Source: CAZBWE01 sp964495465 (GTDB lineage: Bacteria > Planctomycetota > Phycisphaerae > Sedimentisphaerales > Anaerobacaceae). Taken from it: DNA of 12,227 nt. The stretch spans positions 1 through 12,227 of the forward strand of contig CAZBWE010000067.1 of assembly GCA_964495465.1 (NCBI GenBank). The letters are read 5' to 3'. Of this stretch, positions 1 to 6,774 are shown in pieces. Below the pieces are notes generated by a model. It was not told where the DNA came from, searched no databases, and worked only from the letters and a program-made list of their open reading frames with translations. The position numbers were made by a program, and so were the translations under genes. Numbering within the stretch: position 1 is the first letter of the stretch; each line of letters opens with the position of its first letter.

Positions 1-332
1 GTAATACCGCTTGAGCCAACGCCTGGCTGTGTATCCGAAGGATAGTCACAGGGGTCGGCAACCGCATTACCATCGTCGGTGACTACACCACCAGCAATTA
101 CTATAGAGCCGGGATAAATGGTATAGTCTGGATTTACATCATCATTCACATCGGTGATAGTACCGGTGTCAATAGTAATATCCAGAGCAAATGCCCTTAC
201 ACTGTTCGGCTCACCTGTAAAATTGTAGCTGACGGTGACTTCATAGCCAACGTTGCTACAGGTAATGGTGACGGCTGACCACGCCGGAGCAGCCATCAAA
301 AGAACTACCAGGATTAGACTAATCTTTCTCAT
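1..332 (-). CDS. Secreted cohesin-like protein, N-terminal part (C-terminus off the left edge)
   Basis: An open frame reads leftward from ATG at 332 through base 1 with no stop, giving 110 codons. A good ribosome binding site (AAGGAAGG) lies 7 bases before the ATG. The product starts MRKISLILVVLLMAAPAWSA, a typical Sec signal peptide: basic n-region, hydrophobic core, likely cleavage near residues 19-20. The mature part is beta-rich (VTITCSNVGYEVTVSYNF, then VRAFALDITID, then YTIYPGSIVI) and resembles a family of Planctomycetes secreted proteins that have a cohesin-like fold and often end in a dockerin or anchoring signal. That match is from memory of the family. The substrate or partner cannot be told from this fragment. 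The secreted location is well supported; the fold assignment is moderate. Confidence 0.8.
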   Translation of the reverse strand, partial: MRKISLILVVLLMAAPAWSAVTITCSNVGYEVTVSYNFTGEPNSVRAFALDITIDTGTITDVNDDVNPDYTIYPGSIVIAGGVVTDDGNAVADPCDYPSDTQPGVGSSGI

Positions 333-966
333 AATACAACCTTCCTTTCTTTTCTTCTTGGCAGGACCACACACCCTGCACAATCTTGGTCACCTGCTAT
401 AACAATAAGCTTTTACTCAACTTTTGGTACTTAAACACTCTAACTTTTTGAATCATTGAGCACAGCTTTCCGGCAAGCAGGAACAACCGGAATGACACAA
501 CATCTGTCTCTTAGTCTCCTCCTTTCTCGCCAACAGGCGAAAATGTGTGCCACAATACAACTACAGACACAGGTTTATATTGGTGAAGAACAATAGTATG
601 ATAACACAAGTACTCGCGCAAAGTCAAGAGAAAATGCAAAAAAAATCAGGAATTTACAAGATTTTTTGTGAACTTTTTCATCTCTGATTATAGGCGGAAA
701 ACGTGCAAAAAAACGCATAAAATACGCTTTTTATCTTACCGCCAACTTCTGTTACAGCCGAGACAAAAACTCAAAAAAATCGAGATTTTGAACAGAAAAT
801 CGGTATTTAGAGGTGAAAAGACCCCCAAAATGCGTTTTCGGGTTCCAATTGGGATAAATATAGGTCCTTGAATCCTTTTTTGACTGAAAAAAATAAATCC
901 GGATACCAGACAGAAAAAATAATTTTCTTACGATTTCCCAGTTCGTATAGCAATTTTCACGCCTCT
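333..966. other. Divergent intergenic region with the leader of the left-edge gene and the leader of rodA
   Basis: This 634-base stretch separates two divergent genes. The left part (to about 545) looks like the minus-strand leader: hairpin CGCC-AACA-GGCG at 528-539, an AGGAGG at 518-523, a 6-bp stem TTCCGG/CCGGAA at 468-492, and the possible small ORF. The right part (about 600-966) is AT-rich and probably carries the rodA promoter; a weak pair TTGTGA (666-671) and TTATAG (688-693), 16 bases apart, is the best seen. A GTG-initiated 67-codon frame at 668-871 is rich in Lys and Arg, has no ribosome binding site and matches nothing I know, so I do not call it a gene. Confidence 0.4.
453..503 (-). 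CDS. Possible Cys-rich leader peptide ORF (16 aa)
   Basis: In the leader of the left-edge secreted gene, ATG at 503 opens a 16-codon ORF reading MLCHSGCSCLPESCAQ and ending at TGA (453-455). Four of its 16 residues are cysteine. An AGGAGG sequence (518-523, minus strand) lies upstream, but the 14-base spacing is longer than ideal; a weaker GAGA is nearer. The ORF contains the hairpin formed by TTCCGG and CCGGAA (468-473 and 487-492). Short Cys-rich upstream ORFs act as cysteine- or metal-responsive attenuators in some bacteria; applying that here is inference. The ORF is short enough to occur by chance. Confidence 0.25.
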   Translation of the reverse strand: MLCHSGCSCLPESCAQ

Positions 967-2241
967 ATGTTATTTTTTCCGTTTATGTTGCACTTTTTAA
1001 AAGGCCGACTTGTAGCTGTAAGACTATGCCTGCTGGCAACCACCTTTGCCCTGATTGCCATCGGGATAGCGACTATTTATGCGGTAGGCAATCCTGCAGA
1101 GCCCAGTGCAGCCGGCCAAATTGAAGATTTGAGCACCTTGTGGAAAAAACAGCTCATTTTCGCTGTTATTGCTGCGACCGGCTTCATAGCCGTCAACCTT
1201 GTTAATTACCGACGATTCGGAGCTTTAAGCTACTGGATATACGCCTTTGTGCTGCTGCTTCTGGGGGCGTTACTGATTGGGAGATATATTACAGAGCTTC
1301 CTTTTGTGCCTGAAATCAACGGGACACACAGATGGATTAGATTTAAAATAACAGGCGGTAATTTTCTCACACTACAGCCGTCGGAAATCTGCAAGCTGGC
1401 ATACATCCTGGCCCTGGCGTGGTATCTTCGCTATCGCAGCAACTACCGCAATTTCAGGTTCTTAATCGGGCCGTTTATTCTGACTCTGCTGCCGATGGTT
1501 TTGATTTTGCTCGAACCGGACCTCGGCACAGTGCTGTTGATGATGCCGATTTTATTTACAATGCTGTTCGTGGCAGGAGCAAAGGTGAAACACCTGCTGA
1601 TTATAATACTTTTGGCGCTTATGGTAAGCCCGATGCTCTGGTTTAAGATGAGGCCTTACCAGAGAAGCAGAATAAGCAGTGTGCTGCTGCAAAACAGCTG
1701 GATTCGCAACAGGGCCGAACAATACCCAACCTTGGGCAAAATTCTTGTGGGCGGAAAATTCAGTTCAAAGCAGTGGAAAAACGACTGGGGTTACCACCTC
1801 GTTCGTTCAAAATATGCAGTTGCTTCCGGCGGAACGAATCATGCCAAAGGGTATGGATTTCGGCAGGGGCCGTTTGTCAAATACAACTTTCTGCCTGAAA
1901 GACACAACGACTTTATATTCGCAATAATTGCACACCAGTGGGGCATACTTGGCTGTGTGATTGTCCTTGGGCTTTATGGAATTATTGTTTCTTGTGGTTT
2001 GGAAATTGCAGGCAACAACACAGATCCGTTCGGCAGGTTGCTCGCTGTCGGCATTGTCGCAATTATTACAATCCAGGTCATCGTTAATGTAAGTATGACA
2101 ATGGGCTTGATGCCAATCACCGGCCTGACATTGCCGCTGGTAAGCTACGGCGGCTCGAGCTTATTAGTCAGTATGGCTTCTATAGGAATGCTGAATAACA
2201 TCGGGCGGTGCAGACCTTTCAGCGTGGCACCGAAAGCATAA
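967..2241 (+). CDS. rodA: RodA, SEDS-family peptidoglycan glycosyltransferase
   Basis: RodA polymerises lipid II into glycan strands in the inner membrane during cell elongation, normally with a class B penicillin-binding protein. Family motifs are clear: NGTHRWI, LQPSEICKLA, EPDLGT, LPERHNDFIFAI and LPLVSYGGSSLL. The Asp of RHNDFIF (codon 1909-1911) matches the catalytic Asp262 of E. coli RodA. The LPERH-DFIF and MTMGLMPITG segments look more like RodA than FtsW. About ten hydrophobic membrane segments are present. From ATG 967 the protein has 424 residues, longer than the 370 of E. coli; part of the excess is about 25 extra residues between PYQRSR and GYHLVRSK, in the large outer loop. The start is uncertain: the frame is open from a TTG at 868, ATGs lie at 967 and 985, and none has a good ribosome binding site. 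It probably forms an operon with murJ, 28 bp downstream. Confidence 0.92.
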   Translation: MLFFPFMLHFLKGRLVAVRLCLLATTFALIAIGIATIYAVGNPAEPSAAGQIEDLSTLWKKQLIFAVIAATGFIAVNLVNYRRFGALSYWIYAFVLLLLGALLIGRYITELPFVPEINGTHRWIRFKITGGNFLTLQPSEICKLAYILALAWYLRYRSNYRNFRFLIGPFILTLLPMVLILLEPDLGTVLLMMPILFTMLFVAGAKVKHLLIIILLALMVSPMLWFKMRPYQRSRISSVLLQNSWIRNRAEQYPTLGKILVGGKFSSKQWKNDWGYHLVRSKYAVASGGTNHAKGYGFRQGPFVKYNFLPERHNDFIFAIIAHQWGILGCVIVLGLYGIIVSCGLEIAGNNTDPFGRLLAVGIVAIITIQVIVNVSMTMGLMPITGLTLPLVSYGGSSLLVSMASIGMLNNIGRCRPFSVAPKA

Positions 2242-2269
2242 TGAGCGATGAACAATATGAGGACAGCCA

Positions 2270-3865
2270 ATGATAAAGGGCTTTAGACAAATTGCCTCTC
2301 TAACAGCAGTCAGCCGGATTTTCGGGTTTGCTCGCGATATGGCATACAGCTATTTCTTCGGCGCCAACGCCCTGCTTGATGCCTGGACCATTGCTTTCAA
2401 GATTCCCAATCTTGCCAGGAGATTATTCGGCGAAGGGGCCGCCTCGGCCTCATTGATTCCTATATACAGCGAAGAGCTTGCAAACAGACCTGAACAGGCA
2501 AAACAACTGATTAACACAGTAGTAACTGTAGTATTCATACTTTTGGCTGCGATTGTTCTGATTGGTCAGGCCGGCATCTGGGGCTATTACAAACTCTTCA
2601 GCAAAATAGATGAGACCCGGCTCGTCCTCTCTTTAACATCGATTATGCTGCCTTATATGCTGCTGGTCTGTATGGTAGCGATATTGGCCGGCATTTTAAA
2701 TGTGCACAGGCATTTTGCAGCGCCGGCAGCCGCTCCGATAGTGCTTAATATATTCATTATCGCAAGTTTACTGCTGACCGGCTGGGCATTTGAAATAAAG
2801 CCGGAACACCAGGTCTTTTTCGTCGCCGCTGCCGTAGTTGTCGCAGGGTTTATACAGATAGCGATACAGGTGCCGCCACTTCGCTCTGCAGGCGTCTCCA
2901 TAAGACCTGCGTGGCAGATTTACTCAGAGCCGTTTAAGAAAATCATAATACTGATGGGACCTATGATACTGGGTCTGACGGTTACCCAGATAAATACCCT
3001 TGCCGATGACCTGATTGCATGGTGGTTTTCCAGTTCGATAGAAAAGGGGAATACCTTTATCCTGCTGGGAAGAGAGATTGTATATCCTTTGCAGCGTGGC
3101 TCGGTATCACATCTTTATTTTGCGCAACGGCTGTATCAACTGCCGCTGGGTATTTTCGGGATATCGTTGGCAACGGCAATTTTCCCGGTGATGAGCGCCC
3201 ACGCAGCAAAGAAGGACTTCCAACAATTAGGCAGAACGGTCTCGAAGGGCCTCTGCTGTGCTACTTTTATTGCAATACCCGCCGCGACAGGATTGATAGC
3301 AATATCCAAGCCGTTAATCTCGCTTGCCTTTCAGCACGGCCGATTCAGCATCAGAGACACCAATATGGTTTGCTGGACGCTGCTTTTCTATGTGCTGGGT
3401 TTATGCGGCTATTTTGCTCAGCAGGTAGCAACCCGTGCGTTTTATTCAATGCAGGACTCCAAAACACCGATGCGAAGTGCCCTGATAGCGGTTTGCGCGA
3501 ATATCTTATTGAATCTGACCTTAATCTGGGTCTGGGGAACGGGTGGGCTGGCGTTTTCAACGGCACTGTGCTCCTACTTGCAGGTGGTGATTCTTGTTGT
3601 ATCACTTCGGAAACGGCTGGATGGTTCTATCCTTGACGGTCTGGCAGAAACATTAGTGAAAACGGCCGCTGCCACACTGTGTATGGTTGCTGTGATTATA
3701 GCGGCACTGTGGATATCGAAGTGCTGGCCGAACATCTTCAAGCTGCTTATAACTATCCCTTCAGCGGCGGTAGTGTATCTGTTAGTGGCAAGATTATTAC
3801 ATATCGAACAGTTTGCCCTGCTAACCAGCGGCAGGCCGAGTAATAACAAAAAAACTAATATTTGA
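2270..3865 (+). CDS. murJ: MurJ (MviN), lipid II flippase
   Basis: MurJ belongs to the MOP exporter superfamily and flips undecaprenyl-linked lipid II across the inner membrane, supplying RodA and the penicillin-binding proteins. The 531-residue product (E. coli MurJ: 511) has the family N-terminus SRIFGFARD, then DAWTIAFKIPNLARRLFGEGA, GPMILGLTVTQINTL, RLYQLPLGIFGISLATAIFP and FYSMQDSKTP. Residues matching essential E. coli positions are present: Arg16, Arg22, Asp37, Arg51 and Arg287 (equivalent to Arg270). About 13-14 hydrophobic segments are visible. Compared with recalled E. coli MurJ, roughly 21 extra residues lie at about 254-276, in the loop between segments 7 and 8. ATG 2270 is chosen because GAGGA (2259-2263) lies 6 bases upstream. 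The 28-bp gap after rodA suggests co-transcription. Confidence 0.96.
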   Translation: MIKGFRQIASLTAVSRIFGFARDMAYSYFFGANALLDAWTIAFKIPNLARRLFGEGAASASLIPIYSEELANRPEQAKQLINTVVTVVFILLAAIVLIGQAGIWGYYKLFSKIDETRLVLSLTSIMLPYMLLVCMVAILAGILNVHRHFAAPAAAPIVLNIFIIASLLLTGWAFEIKPEHQVFFVAAAVVVAGFIQIAIQVPPLRSAGVSIRPAWQIYSEPFKKIIILMGPMILGLTVTQINTLADDLIAWWFSSSIEKGNTFILLGREIVYPLQRGSVSHLYFAQRLYQLPLGIFGISLATAIFPVMSAHAAKKDFQQLGRTVSKGLCCATFIAIPAATGLIAISKPLISLAFQHGRFSIRDTNMVCWTLLFYVLGLCGYFAQQVATRAFYSMQDSKTPMRSALIAVCANILLNLTLIWVWGTGGLAFSTALCSYLQVVILVVSLRKRLDGSILDGLAETLVKTAAATLCMVAVIIAALWISKCWPNIFKLLITIPSAAVVYLLVARLLHIEQFALLTSGRPSNNKKTNI

Positions 3866-3898
3866 TAACAAAACTGATTTTTTACCGCAACTCAACAA

Positions 3899-3927
3899 TT
3901 GACATCTAAAACCCGAACTGATATTTA
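3899..3927 (+). promoter_or_regulatory. Sigma-70 type promoter for the TPR/HEAT-like gene
   Basis: A perfect -35 box TTGACA (3899-3904) is followed after 17 bases by TATTTA (3922-3927), a good -10 box. It lies 34 bases after the murJ stop and points at the gene starting at 4065, giving a predicted leader of about 130 bases. It indicates that this gene can be transcribed independently of rodA-murJ. Confidence 0.65.
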
Positions 3928-4030
3928 AGGACATAGCAATAAAAAGGGGTCATATTGGCGAAAATACGGAACTCCAGACTATCATTTTATATCTAAAGCA
4001 ACAGGGAACATTCGCCCGATAATATGTTAA

Positions 4031-4047
4031 AGGAAGACATTATGTAG
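4031..4047 (+). promoter_or_regulatory. Start-stop element (ATG-TAG with its own ribosome binding site)
   Basis: AGGA at 4031-4034 is correctly spaced (7 bases) before ATG 4042-4044, which is followed at once by TAG 4045-4047. The true start at 4065 is 18 bases further on, in another frame and with its own GGAG (4055-4058). The geometry would let ribosomes initiate and terminate on the spot. Start-stop elements stall ribosomes or dampen the downstream gene in other systems; a role here is inferred. Confidence 0.35.
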
Positions 4048-4064
4048 TTTTGCTGGAGAGAAAT

Positions 4065-6608
4065 ATGTTTAACAGCAGGTCTTTTGTTATTTTTTTGACA
4101 CTATTAGTCTGTTCTTTCTCGGCCTTAGCTCAAAGGATTGAAACATATCCCATTGACAGCGAGATAGCTTCCCTCAGGGCTGAACAGCCCTCCGTTGCCG
4201 CAGAGCCGCCAGTTCTTCCAGGTGAAGCACCAAGCCGTAACCAGATACGAGATACCCAAGTGAGGCAGCTATTCTCACCACTGGTCAGCCAGGTATTCTA
4301 TGAAATTGGTTATGAACTGGCCAATTCTAAAGATATTACTCCGGCGGAGGTCGAACAGGCAATCGTGCTCTTAACCGCAGCGACAAAACTGGACAACAGC
4401 GCCAGTGACATTCAACCGCTGCTGATTAAGCTTATGTGCCAGGCAACAAAACAAGATTACTCAGAGAACGTGTATTATGCGCTCGAGGACTACGTAGATA
4501 AGTCGGCTGACCTTGAAGTCGTAAGATATGCAATTCAGTACCTGCTCGAACAGTTAAATTCCCGTGAAGAACGAGAGGTGCTTCTTAAAGCGATGTTAAG
4601 AAACTTCGGGGATAAGAACCTGGTCTTGCGCTCTGAACTGGCAACATTTATTGGTGTGTTAATGGCCGAAAAACCAGACCTGGAAGCCGCCCAATTTTAC
4701 CTTGTCCGGGCTTACAGTGATAATAAGTATAATAAGATAGCATTTGAAAAGCTGGTTGAAATTATGCCCGGCCAAATCGGCCCGGCAGTATACCTCGAAC
4801 AACTAAGATTAACACTGCTCGAAAATCCGGCTGATATCGACACCGGATTGGCCTTTGCACAATATGCCGAACGGCTGGAACTATACGACCTGGCCGGCAA
4901 TATCTATGAATACTGTGCCGATTTGTTTCATTATCTTTTCCCACCAGAACCTCTGCCTGCACGCATTTACCTTCCAATGGCGATTTGTTACTACAACACC
5001 CAGCAAAACCAGAACAAATGCCTGGAAATTGCCGCAGAGTTACGTCGGGCGGGCCGGTTCGACCTGCTGCTTGAATCCATCGCCGGCAAAGCCGCAATGA
5101 AAATCGGCGATACTGAACAGGCAAATCGAATATTCCAGGCCGCTGAAGAAAAGGCACAACAGCTCCTCGAGCAGGGTCCACAAATCGGCACAAAGCCGCA
5201 GTGGGCACTCGATGATAGAACATCTCTGCGAGTCAACGCAACGCAATTTGCCTGGTTCTACTGCTTTGTGCTGCCTGATATGCAAAAATCTCTGGACTGG
5301 GCCAACAAGGCCTATTCGACCGAACCAAATTCACCCTCTACGGCTGCTCTTCTGGCCTACTCACTTTTATTGAATCAACAAACTGAATGGGCAAAGCCGC
5401 TTATAAATAATTATCAGCGTAACCAGATAGCAGATTTAACCCTCGCTCAGATTCAAATTAACGAGTCACAAAGGGGACTGGCAATCAATACACTAAGGTC
5501 TGTAGTAGCCAGAGACCCTGGTTCGATTGTTGCCGAATATGCAAAAGAGCTTTTGTTACAGCTCGATGCAGCATATACCCCGCCGCTCAATCCTGATACC
5601 ATCCTGGCTGAATTGAAAAGTTCGCTCGGCCCGATGATTGTCCCGGAATTTATCAAGCCGGAGGAGATACTCTCCGTTCAGCTCATCACCCGCGGCAACG
5701 AGTTTTCTTACGGCAGCACAATCAACGGCACTGTTGCAATAAAAAACAATTCCGCTGAACCGCTCGTAATAAGCGAGGATAGTCTGTTCACGGGCGATAT
5801 AAGGATTGACGCCGTTGTCAGCGGCGACCTTGAAGAAAAGATACCGAATCTGGTATCCCGCAGGTTCGGCACAACTCCTCTTATCGAGCCAGGCCGAAGT
5901 ATGCTCATCCCCGTTCAGCTTGTGTCCGGCCGGCTCAGGCAGTTATTGCTTGCCCATCCCCAGGCGTCTCTGGATATAGAGTTTACGATTTATATCGACC
6001 CGATAATCAATCCGTCAAGGCCGGAGGGCGAGGTAACCAATAAACTTACTTATATACAACCAACCAAAGTGCTCATAAAACGTCCGGGTATCGCCCTTAC
6101 AGGCAAATATCTGAGAAACCGGTTCAATTCAATCTCAACCGGACAAACCGGTCAAAAGATTATGATAGCCCAGCTTTTTGTCGGTCTTTTAACGGAACAA
6201 CAGGCGATGGCCGGCCGTCAGCCGCTTTATAGATACCTCTATGCCGACTGGATGCCGACAATGTTAAAATCCGCGCTGATAAACGAATCGGGACTGTTAC
6301 GCAATTCGGGCGATAGCGAATGGATAGTCAAAGTTCATACTATGGCAAATATGCTCTCTTTGCAGATGGACCAGGAAATGACCCGTGCGGTGGCAGATAA
6401 TATGAACGATGCAGAATGGCCGGTCCGTATGACGGCCCTTTATCTATTGGCAAAAGATGCAGACGGAAAATTCGACAGGGTTCTGCAGTGGGCGGCGAAA
6501 AACGACCCAGACAAGCTCGTTCGCGATATGGCAGTGGCGCTGGGCGGCACAGTCCCCAAAGCCACTGAGACGACAAGTCAGCCGAAACAAAACAGCTTAA
6601 AACAATAA
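4065..6608 (+). CDS. Secreted TPR/HEAT-like repeat protein of unknown function
   Basis: I do not recognise a named family. ATG 4065 is chosen over the in-frame TTG at 4050 because GGAG (4055-4058) sits 6 bases before it and a signal peptide follows directly: MFNSRSFVIFLTLLVCSFSALA, with a likely cut after ALA. The mature protein of about 825 residues starts with a Pro- and Glu-rich linker. Residues about 85-500 are almost all alpha-helical, with TPR-like helix pairs (for example QFYLVRAYSDNKYNKIAFEKL and SLDWANKAYSTEPNSPSTAALLAYSLLL). Residues about 530-675 look like a beta-sandwich (YGSTINGTVAIKNNSAEPLVISE). Residues about 750-830 resemble HEAT repeats (NDAEWPVRMTALYLLAKDADG, then NDPDKLVRDMAVALGG). 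The tail is polar. No catalytic motif is seen, so it is probably an exported scaffold. It follows murJ but has its own promoter, so a cell-wall role is only a possibility. Confidence 0.85.
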   Translation: MFNSRSFVIFLTLLVCSFSALAQRIETYPIDSEIASLRAEQPSVAAEPPVLPGEAPSRNQIRDTQVRQLFSPLVSQVFYEIGYELANSKDITPAEVEQAIVLLTAATKLDNSASDIQPLLIKLMCQATKQDYSENVYYALEDYVDKSADLEVVRYAIQYLLEQLNSREEREVLLKAMLRNFGDKNLVLRSELATFIGVLMAEKPDLEAAQFYLVRAYSDNKYNKIAFEKLVEIMPGQIGPAVYLEQLRLTLLENPADIDTGLAFAQYAERLELYDLAGNIYEYCADLFHYLFPPEPLPARIYLPMAICYYNTQQNQNKCLEIAAELRRAGRFDLLLESIAGKAAMKIGDTEQANRIFQAAEEKAQQLLEQGPQIGTKPQWALDDRTSLRVNATQFAWFYCFVLPDMQKSLDWANKAYSTEPNSPSTAALLAYSLLLNQQTEWAKPLINNYQRNQIADLTLAQIQINESQRGLAINTLRSVVARDPGSIVAEYAKELLLQLDAAYTPPLNPDTILAELKSSLGPMIVPEFIKPEEILSVQLITRGNEFSYGSTINGTVAIKNNSAEPLVISEDSLFTGDIRIDAVVSGDLEEKIPNLVSRRFGTTPLIEPGRSMLIPVQLVSGRLRQLLLAHPQASLDIEFTIYIDPIINPSRPEGEVTNKLTYIQPTKVLIKRPGIALTGKYLRNRFNSISTGQTGQKIMIAQLFVGLLTEQQAMAGRQPLYRYLYADWMPTMLKSALINESGLLRNSGDSEWIVKVHTMANMLSLQMDQEMTRAVADNMNDAEWPVRMTALYLLAKDADGKFDRVLQWAAKNDPDKLVRDMAVALGGTVPKATETTSQPKQNSLKQ

Positions 6609-6710
6609 TCCCCAGAAACAAAAAGCAAATAAAGCTGCTGGCCGTATTCCGCCCCGCAACTCATAAAGATTTGCAGCGAGGAAATTGAACAGCTCACCCT
6701 CCCAGATGTC

Positions 6711-6732
6711 TTTATCGAAAACGAGCGATAAA
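6711..6732. repeat. Small inverted repeat between convergent genes
   Basis: TTTATCG (6711-6717) and CGATAAA (6726-6732) form a perfect 7-bp stem with an 8-base loop in the 166-bp gap between the convergent genes ending at 6608 and 6775. It may help end transcription from either side, but the stem is AT-rich and no strong U-tract follows on either strand, so calling it a terminator would be weak. Nothing else recognisable is in this gap. Confidence 0.3.
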
Positions 6733-6774
6733 CACATCCGTCTGTTGCCAAGTGATTATTAAGTTCACACTAAT

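Noticed and set aside
538..556. Sigma-54-like site (TGGCAC, then TTTTCGC) on the minus strand before the left-edge gene
   Set aside because: The spacing between the GG and GC elements is 11 bases instead of the strict 10. With correct spacing the -12 GC becomes TC, so a key base is lost.
668..871. 67-codon frame starting with GTG before rodA
   Set aside because: No ribosome binding site, composition typical of translated AT-rich DNA (many Lys, Arg and Ile), no recognisable motif, and it overlaps the earliest possible rodA start.
868..966. TTG at 868 as the rodA start, adding 33 residues
   Set aside because: The added stretch (MNPFLTEKNKSGYQTEKIIF and following) has no counterpart in RodA proteins I recall. 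The TTG has only a weak AGG at too short a spacing. The ATGs at 967 or 985 fit the first membrane segment better.
3019..3636. 205-codon plus-strand frame inside murJ
   Set aside because: It is a shifted-frame shadow of murJ, whose own frame has continuous family homology across this region.
6652..6731. Open stretch reading ...LIKICSEEIEQLTLPDVFIENER before a stop, between the convergent genes
   Set aside because: It has no start codon or ribosome binding site, is closed upstream by a stop after a few more codons, and matches no family I know. It could be a gene remnant, but there is too little to support that.
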